Source of the DNA: DASWUZ01 sp036401375
Lineage (GTDB): Bacteria; Acidobacteriota; Terriglobia; Terriglobales; Acidobacteriaceae
Direction: 5' to 3'
Assembly: GCA_036401375.1 (NCBI GenBank)
Contig: DASWVB010000005.1
Span: 1-64,000 of the forward strand
DNA length: 64,000 nucleotides
A program made the translations under genes and the position numbers. The notes under the pieces were generated by a model, which saw only the letters and a list, made by a program, of their open reading frames with translations, ran no database searches and was not told where the DNA came from. Positions 1 through 7,309 of this stretch are shown here, piece by piece (position 1 is the first letter of the stretch; each line of letters opens with the position of its first letter).

Positions 1-1
1 C

Positions 2-148
2 TGCCGCATCGACGGGGAGATCGTGTTGCTCTGCTGGAAGATGGGCGAGACCCGCATCACCCACTGGCACACGGTCGAATCCGGCTTCAGCGGGCGCCAG
101 CCTCTGGACGAGCGTTTCCTCCGAACCAAGCCAGAAAAGCCAAACTAG
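2..148 (+). CDS. DUF2203 family protein, C-terminal 48 residues (5' end outside window)
   Basis: An open frame enters from the left edge and stops at TAG 146-148. The peptide has the tail typical of DUF2203 proteins: a hydrophobic strand (GEIVLLCWKMGE), then ITHWHTVESGFSGRQPLD and a short charged tail. Family members are small soluble proteins of unknown function, usually about 120-150 residues, so roughly two thirds is missing. It is an edge truncation, not a broken gene. Family assignment is from recalled sequence pattern. Confidence 0.75.
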   Translation, partial: CRIDGEIVLLCWKMGETRITHWHTVESGFSGRQPLDERFLRTKPEKPN

Positions 149-320
149 GGCAGGCGGTCCTTAGCGCTCGCTGCAGGAGTTTACCTGGGCTTCTTTTAAA
201 GTACAGCGCCTCAGAGTATATGGCCCGCTCATAGAACTCCGTCCTTCCTTGCCTTGGCGCCCGCAGCTGGCCCGTTTTCCATGATCCCGGCAGCGCTGTG
301 ACCGTGCATAATGAGGAACC

Positions 321-1196
321 ATGCATCCTCATCCTTCCGTTAACTTGGCCTCCCTCGGCCTGCTCGCCTCCCTGCTTGGTGCCAGTGCTTCATGCCAGGT
401 GAAGTCACCTCCAGTAAAACTAAAGATTGCGGCCGCGCCCGCTGACTACTCCAAGGAGGCGGTTGTCTATGACAGTGTCGCCACCACTATCGATATGCAG
501 GCCGACGGGACCGGCGTAAAGATTCTTACGGTTGGAATGAGCGTTCAGTCGGAAAACGCGGTTCATGAAGCGGGCCTGCTCACCTTCAGTTATGCGGCGG
601 GAAACGAAAAGCTAGAAGTGGAATACGTCCGGGTGCGCAAGCCGGGCGGGGCGCTCGACACCCTGGAGAAGGGGACGGCGCAGCTCCACCTCGGCAATTT
701 AAGCAGGGAGGACATCGGCAACATGCGGCAGATGATCGCGACCTGGGACACGATGGCGTGGATCTACTTCCGAGAGGGAAACATGCCTCTGGCCGAGGAG
801 TATGCTCGTGCCTCATGGAAGGCAAGCCAGCACAAGGAGGTAGGCGCACATCTGCACGATATCTACGAAAAAGAGGGTCGGCTTAAGGAGGCTGAAGGAC
901 TTGCCGGTGAGGACCTGCAGAAAGAGCGAACCATGACCCTGCACAACGTTTGGCAGGGAGTCTCCGCAGACTTTTATCTGTTGCTGTCGGCTGACGGCCT
1001 GGCTGACCTGCAGTTTGTAACAGGAGACGAGACTCTCCGCGCTGCCCTGCCTGCAATTCGTAGACAGACCTTTTCCGGCTATGTCCCGAAAGGCTCCGAA
1101 GCGCGGCTGTTTCGACGCGGCATCTTGTACTGCTCACAGCAGACGCATGTGTGCGAGTTCACGCTCATTCCTGAGGATTCGACGACCCTCAATTGA
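321..1196 (+). CDS. DUF3857/TPR-type exported protein, apparently internally deleted
   Basis: The 291-residue product starts with a hydrophobic segment (about residues 8-24) that fits an export signal. Residues about 40-112 resemble the start of a DUF3857 domain (KEAVVYDSVATTI, then EYVRVRKPGGALD). From about residue 130 the sequence changes to what is normally the far C-terminus of much longer acidobacterial DUF3857 proteins. This part holds a TPR-like pair of helices (WDTMAWIYFREGNMPLAEEY) and a tail ending FRRGILYCSQQTHVCEFTLI. Known relatives are several times longer and carry a transglutaminase-like region between these parts. That middle is absent here while the frame stays open, so an in-frame deletion derivative is likely. 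Function is unknown. No close partner is next to it; the downstream gene is the PerR-like regulator. Confidence 0.7.
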   Translation: MHPHPSVNLASLGLLASLLGASASCQVKSPPVKLKIAAAPADYSKEAVVYDSVATTIDMQADGTGVKILTVGMSVQSENAVHEAGLLTFSYAAGNEKLEVEYVRVRKPGGALDTLEKGTAQLHLGNLSREDIGNMRQMIATWDTMAWIYFREGNMPLAEEYARASWKASQHKEVGAHLHDIYEKEGRLKEAEGLAGEDLQKERTMTLHNVWQGVSADFYLLLSADGLADLQFVTGDETLRAALPAIRRQTFSGYVPKGSEARLFRRGILYCSQQTHVCEFTLIPEDSTTLN

Positions 1197-1231
1197 GGGC
1201 GTTCTAAAAGATCACTGCTAAGAATTGACGA

Positions 1232-1253
1232 ACGCTAACAATTAGCGTCTAAT
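1232..1253. promoter_or_regulatory. Nested palindromes before the PerR-like gene, candidate Fur/PerR-type operator
   Basis: ACGCTAA (1232-1238) and TTAGCGT (1242-1248) form a perfect 7-bp inverted repeat with a 3-bp spacer. ATTAG (1241-1245) and CTAAT (1249-1253) form a second, overlapping 5-bp inverted repeat, also with a 3-bp spacer. The block ends 8 bp before the GTG start of the regulator. Fur-family operators are short AT-rich dyads and often autoregulatory, so this is a reasonable operator candidate. Binding is inferred. Confidence 0.5.
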
Positions 1254-1261
1254 AGCTACTA

Positions 1262-1693
1262 GTGAATAAGTCCGACAGCGACAATTTTCGAGCCTTGTGC
1301 GAGGCGGCTGGGCTTGCTGTTACTCACCAGAGGCAAGTGACCTACCAGGTGCTGCAGAGCATGCCGGGTCACCCCAGCCCCGAAGAGGTCTATGAACAGG
1401 TGCGACTCGAACTCCCGAGTATCGCGCTCGCTACGGTCTACAAACACATCAACGTCTTTATCGCCAGTGGGATGTTCCACGACGTTAGCCTGCACCATGG
1501 TTCGCGTCGCGTCGAAATCAACAGTCACCCTCATCATCACCTTGTCTGCACCGTCTGCAGGTCAATAACCGATGTCGACGAGGAGGAGCTTGGGCTGGTT
1601 CGCCGTGAGGAGAAGCTCCCTCACGGTTTTCTTGCAGAGCGCTACTCCGTTGATCTGTTAGGCAAGTGCGCGGATTGCCAGAGGAAGGCATGA
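1262..1693 (+). CDS. perR: Fur family transcriptional regulator, PerR-like
   Basis: The 143-residue protein has the usual Fur-family length. The winged helix covers about residues 8-85 (VTHQRQVTYQVLQSMPGHPSPEEVYEQV, then LATVYKHINVF). A metal-binding dimerisation domain follows, with a His-rich segment (HPHHHLVCTVC) and a second CxxC near the end (CADC); together these form the structural zinc site of PerR-type members. The residue aligned with the regulatory Asp85 of Bacillus PerR appears to be Glu (RRVEI), so the metal preference is uncertain. The start is GTG with a weak ribosome site. The next two genes are ahpC and ahpD, which supports a role in peroxide sensing. Nested palindromes just upstream suggest autoregulation. 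Confidence 0.82.
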   Translation: MNKSDSDNFRALCEAAGLAVTHQRQVTYQVLQSMPGHPSPEEVYEQVRLELPSIALATVYKHINVFIASGMFHDVSLHHGSRRVEINSHPHHHLVCTVCRSITDVDEEELGLVRREEKLPHGFLAERYSVDLLGKCADCQRKA

Positions 1694-1955
1694 CCTGCTC
1701 GGGGACGCGGAAGTAGAGGTCCCGGCTTTTAGTCTTGAGCACGTTTGTCTCAACAGTCAGACCACCGACCGTACAGCTGCTTCAACAATGCAAAGTTCTG
1801 CGGGAGCCTCAGTCCATATTCGTTTGCACATAGTCAGTGGGCATCTGAATGCTATTTCCTCTTAAATTGCAGCAGCTACTCATCTACCAGGCAAGAAGAA
1901 CCCAGCTGCATTTACTTACTTCTATTTCAAACTCAGTACCTAAGGAGTCTTATTA

Positions 1956-2486
1956 ATGTTGACTATCGGCGAAACCTTCCCTTCGTTTTCCTTGACCGCG
2001 GCTGTAAGCCTCGAAAAAGGTAAAGAATTTGAGACCATTACCGACCGATCCTACGCAGGCAAGTGGAAGCTCTACTTCTTCTGGCCCAAGGATTTTACCT
2101 TTGTATGTCCCACGGAGATCGCCGGGTTCGGCAAGTTGAACGGTGAGTTTGAGGCGCGTGACACGCAGATCCTCGGCGCCAGCACTGATAACGAGTTCGT
2201 GCACATCGCATGGCGCACGCATCACGCCGACTTGAAAAGCCTGCCCTTTCCCATGCTCTCGGACGTGACTCATGATCTGTGCGAACAGCTTGGCATCCTC
2301 AGCGGCGGAGTGGCACAGCGTGCCACCTTCCTGGTCGATCCAGAGGGCGTAATCCGATTTGTGTATGTTACAGATGGCTCCGTCGGCCGCAATCCACAGG
2401 AGGTTCTGCGGGTGCTCGACGCACTACAGACTGACGAACTCTGCCCCTGCAACTGGCAGAAGGGCGAAGAGACCCTCCAGGTCTGA
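1956..2486 (+). CDS. ahpC: Peroxiredoxin AhpC (typical 2-Cys)
   Basis: This cytoplasmic thiol peroxidase reduces hydrogen peroxide and alkyl hydroperoxides. It has 176 residues with the AhpC/TSA fold. The peroxidatic Cys51 lies in DFTFVCPTEI. The C-terminal motif DELCPCNWQKGEE supplies Cys163 and Cys165, the CPC arrangement seen in mycobacterial-type AhpC, which is recharged by AhpD rather than AhpF. A good ribosome site (AAGGAG) precedes ATG 1956. ahpD follows 150 bp downstream and the PerR-like regulator lies 262 bp upstream, forming a compact peroxide-defence unit. Confidence 0.95.
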   Translation: MLTIGETFPSFSLTAAVSLEKGKEFETITDRSYAGKWKLYFFWPKDFTFVCPTEIAGFGKLNGEFEARDTQILGASTDNEFVHIAWRTHHADLKSLPFPMLSDVTHDLCEQLGILSGGVAQRATFLVDPEGVIRFVYVTDGSVGRNPQEVLRVLDALQTDELCPCNWQKGEETLQV

Positions 2487-2636
2487 GCACTTCTCCCACT
2501 TACTGACTCGGGAGCGGCCGTACTCCGGGCTGGTCACTCGCTGCGGGCGAGAGACAAAGGAAATCCAACGAGAGCGGGGCAGACCATTGCCCTGCTCGCT
2601 CGGTCAGCAGCAATCACGCTGCAGGAAGGCGACAAC

Positions 2637-3188
2637 ATGCAATTGGATTCGTTGATAGAGAGCATCCCAACTTATGCCAAGGACTTGAAGCTTAACTATT
2701 CTTCACTGGTGCGGCAGAATGCTGAACTTACGCCCCAGCAGTTGTGGGGCACCATCGTTGTCAGCGCACTGGCGACGCGCAGCGCCTCCCTCACCGGCGC
2801 AGTCCTTGAAGAAGCGACGAAGCACCTCACTCCGCTCGCGCTCGACGCGGCAAAGGCAGCAGCCGCCATCATGGGCATGAACAACATCTACTATCGCTTC
2901 CTCCACCTTGCGTCGAACGAGAAGTACTCCACTCTACCGGCGCGTCTTCGCATGAACGTGCTGCGCACTCATGGTGTGGAAGCGCTTGACTTTGAGCTTT
3001 GGGCTCTCGCTGTGTCGGCCATCAATGGCTGCGGCAAGTGTGTCGATGCTCATGAGAAGGTGATCCGCGAAAAGGGAGCGTCCGAGGACCTCATCCTGGC
3101 CGTCGTTCGCGTCGCGTCGGTGGTGCATGGCATCGGCGCCACGCTGGACGCCGAGCAGGTCGCTGCTCTCGAGCCAGTCGCAGTATAG
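2637..3188 (+). CDS. ahpD: Alkyl hydroperoxidase AhpD (CMD family)
   Basis: AhpD is a disulfide reductase for AhpC with weak peroxidase activity of its own. The 183-residue helical protein carries the catalytic INGCGKCVDAHE motif: Cys132 and Cys135, His139, and the proton-relay Glu120 twelve residues before Cys132. This matches the mycobacterial AhpD layout. Length is normal for full-length AhpD. A purine-rich ribosome site (AGGAAGG) lies before ATG 2637. Its position after an AhpC with a CPC tail supports an AhpC-AhpD couple that would draw electrons from a dihydrolipoamide system encoded elsewhere. Confidence 0.93.
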   Translation: MQLDSLIESIPTYAKDLKLNYSSLVRQNAELTPQQLWGTIVVSALATRSASLTGAVLEEATKHLTPLALDAAKAAAAIMGMNNIYYRFLHLASNEKYSTLPARLRMNVLRTHGVEALDFELWALAVSAINGCGKCVDAHEKVIREKGASEDLILAVVRVASVVHGIGATLDAEQVAALEPVAV

Positions 3189-3507
3189 GTCTTGTCTATC
3201 GGCGGCAGCTGATAGCTGTGCTCACTCGCTTGAGTTCAGCTATACCGGGCCGGCATCGAAGGCTGGCGCTGTTACGCGACAATGCTCGCCCAGCAGTAGT
3301 TGAACAACAAGCCACCCGGAACCGCTGCTCGCCATGGACATCACCCGGTACATGCCAAACGCAGGAGAGTACTTCACTGGACCTGAGCGAAGTTGCTTTG
3401 AGGAGCGTCTCTCAGGCAGCGCGCCTTGAGGGGCATGAGACACCCTTTGCCTCTCAAGGACCGGCGCAAGAGAGCGGGAAGCTGGCTCTGGACTAGACTT
3501 GAGGCTA
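3189..3507. other. Intergenic stretch, nothing recognised
   Basis: These 319 bp lie between ahpD and the beta-propeller lipoprotein gene. A 92-codon open frame crosses it, but its composition is unlike protein and it has no family resemblance. I see no convincing terminator hairpin, RNA gene or repeat. Confidence 0.5.
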
Positions 3508-4707
3508 ATGAGAGTACGTTCCGTGTTACGAATCTTCACTGCAGCCTCGAGTAGTGTGGAAGGTCAGATTGCGGCCACGCTTGTGCTCTGCTGTGCCTGC
3601 TTTGGCCTGGCAGGTTGTGGAAATTTCTTCAAGAAGCCGACCGGGGGCGGTAGCGGGGGCGGGGGCGGCTGCACGGTAAACTGCGGCACCGCATCCGACT
3701 TTCTCTACATTGCCAACCAGGTAGCCACGCGCACCGGGATCGCCGGCTTCTCGATCAGCAACGCTGCGCTCGCGGCGGTTGCTAACTCCCCATACGCTCT
3801 GACCGTGCTGCCCACGGCGCTGGCCGTCGACCCGCTGGACAAGTTTATCTACGTCGGCAGCTCGGATGGCCTGGTCTATCTGTATGCCATTAATACTGAC
3901 GGATCATTGACGGTGCAGAACAGCGGTAGTCCGGTGGCCACAATCGCCGCCGCATCGATGCAGGTGGACACCACCGGCAGCTGGCTGCTGGTCGCGAACT
4001 CCAGCAATGCAACCGTCTCCGCCTTTGCCATCAATGCGACGACTGGATTGTTGACCTCGCCGGTTAACGGGCCGGTCACCCTCAACGCAGGTGTCGGACT
4101 GCCGAGCAGTCTTGTGATTACTCCGGCAAACAACTTCGCCTACGTCTCTCTAGGAACGTCGGGGGTCGAGGTACTCTCCTTCGCGTCTTTGAGCGGAACG
4201 CTGGCGGACATCGGACATCTTGCCACCAGGGGCAGCCAGAACTCCGATCAGGGAATGGCCGTCGATTCCAACTCGAAGTTCCTCTTCGTCACGGAGACGG
4301 GAGTGAATGCGCTGCGCGTTCTAAGTATCGCAGCCAGCGGTAATGTCACCGAGGTCGCGGGATCGCCATTCACCACGGGTCTAGGCCCTTCTGCAGTATT
4401 AGTTGACAGTACTGCCAGCTTTGTCTACGTCACCAACCGCACGGACAATACGATAAGCCAATTCGCCCTGACCAACTCGGGTAGCCTTATTCCGATCACG
4501 GGTACCGCTCCAACCACGGGGAATACACCAGTGGCCCTCGTCGAAGACAAGAGCCACACGTATGTGGCTGCTGTTTCGCAGGGCGGCAATCCCGACCTCG
4601 AGCTCTTCACTTTTGACGCGACGACGGCGGGCAAGCTGGACAAATTTACTACGATAGCTACCGGAACGGACCCTACCGTGCCGGTCGCGATCGCGGGCAC
4701 ACGCTGA
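3508..4707 (+). CDS. Beta-propeller lipoprotein, lactonase-like (PF10282 type)
   Basis: The 399-residue exported protein has an N-terminal signal ending in the lipobox LAGC (Cys37). A Gly-rich linker follows, then repeated blades of the form FLYIANQ / FIYVGSSDG / FAYVSLGTSGVEVL / FLFVTETGVNALRVL / FVYVTNRTDNTISQF. The blade pattern matches the seven-bladed 6-phosphogluconolactonase-like (YVTN/lactonase) superfamily. In secreted acidobacterial members the enzymatic role is unproven, and a surface binding or scaffold role is equally possible. ATG 3508 is chosen over TTG 3499 because it follows a GAGG stretch at short spacing. It is convergent with the ferritin-like operon. Confidence 0.8.
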   Translation: MRVRSVLRIFTAASSSVEGQIAATLVLCCACFGLAGCGNFFKKPTGGGSGGGGGCTVNCGTASDFLYIANQVATRTGIAGFSISNAALAAVANSPYALTVLPTALAVDPLDKFIYVGSSDGLVYLYAINTDGSLTVQNSGSPVATIAAASMQVDTTGSWLLVANSSNATVSAFAINATTGLLTSPVNGPVTLNAGVGLPSSLVITPANNFAYVSLGTSGVEVLSFASLSGTLADIGHLATRGSQNSDQGMAVDSNSKFLFVTETGVNALRVLSIAASGNVTEVAGSPFTTGLGPSAVLVDSTASFVYVTNRTDNTISQFALTNSGSLIPITGTAPTTGNTPVALVEDKSHTYVAAVSQGGNPDLELFTFDATTAGKLDKFTTIATGTDPTVPVAIAGTR

Positions 4708-4780
4708 CTTTGAAATGGGCCCGCGGTGAGGGAAGCCGTTCGGAGTGGGCGGGGATGGAAAGTAGCAGGCCACGAGCAGC

Positions 4781-4816
4781 AAAAGAGGGGCCGGGAGTAT
4801 AAACTCCCGGCCCCTC
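4781..4816 (-). terminator. Rho-independent terminator of the ferritin-like operon
   Basis: A perfect 14-bp stem (4785-4798 with 4803-4816) closes a 4-nt loop and is GC-rich. Read on the minus strand it is followed by TTTT (complement of AAAA 4781-4784), 18 bp after the stop codon of the downstream ferritin-like gene. On the plus strand it may also stop readthrough from the lipoprotein gene. Confidence 0.85.
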
Positions 4817-4833
4817 CGGTTGTAAGTTGCGGT

Positions 4834-5823
4834 TTAGAAGATTGGTCCGTTAAGTCCAGCGGGGAAGAACCCGCCAGAGTTGGCTCCGTTTTTGACCGCC
4901 TTTGTCGGATCAGTGACCCCGGGGGGCAGCTGCGGCAATCCGGTCGCGTAGACAATGGCGCGGACCTGCTCCGTAGTGCGAGCAAAGGCAAGCGCGTTGG
5001 AATCGACGTCGGCAACAGTTGCTGCTCCGGTAGCGTCTGTGCCCACACCAACGTCGTCGTTCTTGGTGCCGTCTGCAGCGGCGCGTAAGGTAGCGATCGC
5101 CTGAGATGCCATCTGTGCCGAAGCACCTAGGCCATAGATGCGGGACCGGGTGCTTCCCGCGTGGTAGGCTTCCACAGCCATGATGCCTGCTGCCTTGTCG
5201 AGGTAAGTTTTGTTAGACAAGAGGCCGGCGGCGCCGTGGTACGCAGTCACTCCGACGTCTTCGAAGATGAAGGCGCCGAGCAAGAAGTTTGTCTCACTCG
5301 CGAAGGGGTCGAAGCTGGAACCGAGGCCTGCCGCGACCGCGAGAGTGTTGAAGCTGTTGAAGAGGTCAATCGCAGGCATGGCGACTGAGTTGGCGTTGGT
5401 GATAGCGGTCTGCAAGAAGGTAACGTGGTTGCGCTCCTCCTGGGCGGTCTCCATTGCGTATTCCTGCAGCAGAGGAGTAGTGAAGGGCACCAGACAGCTG
5501 GCATAGTTGTTGCTGTTCTTTGTAGTGACGGTACCAGGCGTAACCGCTATACCACCGGTGGCTCCATTATTGCCTGTGATCGTGACGCCGGCCTGGTCGA
5601 TGGTCTTGCCCTGGGTAGCAAGGGTGTAGAACTGCGCTTCGAGGTATTCGAGGTTAAGGGCGAAGTTCAGGACGGCAAGATCCAAAGCCGCTCCCTGGTA
5701 TTGAGCTTCTGCCTTTCGGGCGAGTGCCAGACCAGCAAGGGCGGCACCACCCATGAGAATCGCAGCCCGGCGGCTGGATTTGTTCTGCTCTGCAGTCTGC
5801 AGATCGTTCTCCATGGCTTCCAT
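4834..5823 (-). CDS. Ferritin-like domain protein, twin-arginine signal (second of a tandem pair)
   Basis: The product has 329 residues. The N-terminus has SRRAAILMG then a hydrophobic stretch ending ARKAEA, consistent with Tat export. The rest is a four-helix ferritin-like fold (Ferritin_2, PF13668 type). Candidate diiron ligands are visible in four helices: EYLEAQ (Glu59, Glu62), EERNH (Glu129/130, His133), FEDVGVTAYH (Glu188, His196) and VEAYH (Glu218, His221). The ribosome site GGAG precedes the start. The gene follows its paralogue by 11 bp, so the two are co-transcribed. The likely role is periplasmic metal or redox chemistry, perhaps in oxidative stress; the substrate is unknown. Confidence 0.82.
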   Translation of the reverse strand: MEAMENDLQTAEQNKSSRRAAILMGGAALAGLALARKAEAQYQGAALDLAVLNFALNLEYLEAQFYTLATQGKTIDQAGVTITGNNGATGGIAVTPGTVTTKNSNNYASCLVPFTTPLLQEYAMETAQEERNHVTFLQTAITNANSVAMPAIDLFNSFNTLAVAAGLGSSFDPFASETNFLLGAFIFEDVGVTAYHGAAGLLSNKTYLDKAAGIMAVEAYHAGSTRSRIYGLGASAQMASQAIATLRAAADGTKNDDVGVGTDATGAATVADVDSNALAFARTTEQVRAIVYATGLPQLPPGVTDPTKAVKNGANSGGFFPAGLNGPIF

Positions 5824-5834
5824 GTTTCTCCGTC

Positions 5835-6797
5835 CTATGTGGTGGTGGCTGTGATCTTGCCGTTGAGGCCGTTAGGGAAGAATCCGCCCTTCGCGACTGG
5901 AACCGAGGGACTCGGCGGCGGCGTCAGATAGACGATGCGCATCACCTGGTCGGTCGTGCGGTCAAAGGCAATCGAATTGATGTCCGCGGGCACAATGGTG
6001 CTGCCCGAGACTGCCACTTCGGCTCCACTGCCTGCGGTTGCGGTTGTGCTCGCGGCTGCGCGTACCTTGGAGATGTCATTCGCATAGCTCAGGTAAGGGT
6101 CGCCCAGGTAGACCAGGGCGGTTCGCAGGATAGCGGCATGGTACCCCTCGGTCGCGAGGATTCCAGCCGCCGCAGCGAGGTTACCGCTGTTGGTCAAGAG
6201 GGGTGCGGCACCATGGTAGGCAGTCACACCCACGTCTTCAAAGGTGAAGGCTCCCACGAGGAAGATCGCTTCGCCCAGAAAGGGGTTGAAAGGCGATGGT
6301 ATGGGAATCAGAGGACCAGGTGTACCCGCATCGGCAGCTGCTCCGAGGGCGGCAAACGCATCTGTGAAGTCGATTGCGGGACGGTCAACGGCAGCTGAGC
6401 CCAGAGCTTTGCGCAGAAAGCGAACGTGAGCCAACTCGTCGTTGGCGATCTCCTTAGCCAGCGCTGCAAGCGCCGGGGTAGAGAAGCTGACCTGCGCTCC
6501 CCCGGTGACCGCACCAGGACTGGTGCCGATATCGGCGCTCGACAGCCCGGAGCCGTAGACTGCGCGCTGATAGAACTCGGCTTCAAGATACTCGAGATTC
6601 AAGGCGAAGTTCAGGATATCGACGTCGGTGATGCCGGTCGGCGCCGAAGTTGGGCCGGGAGTGGCGGTAACCGTACTGCCGCCACCACAGCCCGCAGCCA
6701 GCGTTGCTACCGCAGCAGTTCCCGCGCTAAGACCAGCACCAGCCAGGAATGTGCGGCGGGAGACGCCGTCTTTCAGTAGTTGATTCAATTTCTCCAC
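5835..6797 (-). CDS. Ferritin-like domain lipoprotein, twin-arginine signal (first of a tandem pair)
   Basis: The product has 320 residues and starts at GTG with GGAAGG upstream. The signal contains SRRTFLAG (Tat twin arginines 14-15) and then LAAGC, so Cys37 is a candidate lipid-modified residue. The mature part repeats the ferritin-like helices of the next gene (EYLEAEFY, NDELAHVRFL, FEDVGVTAYHG, TEGYHA). It shares the C-terminal signature KGGFFPNGLNG with the paralogue (SGGFFPAGLNG). This protein would be membrane-tethered while the partner appears soluble. Duplication followed by division of location is a fair reading. Function is inferred only at fold level. Confidence 0.82.
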   Translation of the reverse strand: MEKLNQLLKDGVSRRTFLAGAGLSAGTAAVATLAAGCGGGSTVTATPGPTSAPTGITDVDILNFALNLEYLEAEFYQRAVYGSGLSSADIGTSPGAVTGGAQVSFSTPALAALAKEIANDELAHVRFLRKALGSAAVDRPAIDFTDAFAALGAAADAGTPGPLIPIPSPFNPFLGEAIFLVGAFTFEDVGVTAYHGAAPLLTNSGNLAAAAGILATEGYHAAILRTALVYLGDPYLSYANDISKVRAAASTTATAGSGAEVAVSGSTIVPADINSIAFDRTTDQVMRIVYLTPPPSPSVPVAKGGFFPNGLNGKITATTT

Positions 6798-7309
6798 GTT
6801 TGTGCCCTTCCGTTTTTCTAGTTTTGAAAGGTCAAAAACTGGAGCTTCCGCCCCGGCACTGCCCGGATCGAGAGCTCACAATTTAAAGCCTTTGTTGATT
6901 GCTTTCTTGCTTACTGCGTCCACTTGGCTTCCGAAATCACGTACAGTGTCTTGCCTCGGGCATTCTAATCACGCAGCTAGGATGCGTCAAAGTATTTTGC
7001 AGCGGTGCTCGAGACGGCTTTCATGGCCGTTGCGAGGGAGGAGCCGGACGCAGCTTTCACTACGATCCCCACCGGCCCCCGCGCCTCTATGGGAAAGTAC
7101 GCGGGTACAGTCCTCACTGGATTGGTGCAGCAGAGAATAATCCGGACTCGCAGCCTCGCGGGTGAGTGCTATTCTCGTGGGGGCGGAGTCCTGCTCCTAC
7201 TTCGCCGGATTGGCACTGGCAGCCCTGCTCATGTATGTCGTTGAAACGCGATCGGATGTGGACACCAGCACCCTTAATCGACTCTCACTCCCCGTTGCTG
7301 GCTGGAAGA
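6798..7309. other. Divergent intergenic region, ferritin-like operon and SH3 lipoprotein
   Basis: About 510 bp separate the GTG of the ferritin-like lipoprotein (minus) from the chosen ATG of the SH3-domain gene (plus). It must carry promoters for both directions, but I cannot place convincing -35/-10 pairs. Open frames crossing it show no recognisable domains. Confidence 0.4.

Noticed and set aside
1745..2023. Open frame of 92 codons running into ahpC in another frame
   Set aside because: It has no ribosome site and no protein-like pattern, and it overlaps the well-supported ahpC start.
3218..3496. Possible small gene before the beta-propeller lipoprotein
   Set aside because: Composition is not protein-like, there is no ribosome site, and I recognise no domain.
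4425..5126. Long minus-strand frame across the lipoprotein and ferritin-like gene ends
   Set aside because: It spans the strong terminator hairpin and overlaps two supported genes; it is a GC-rich shadow.
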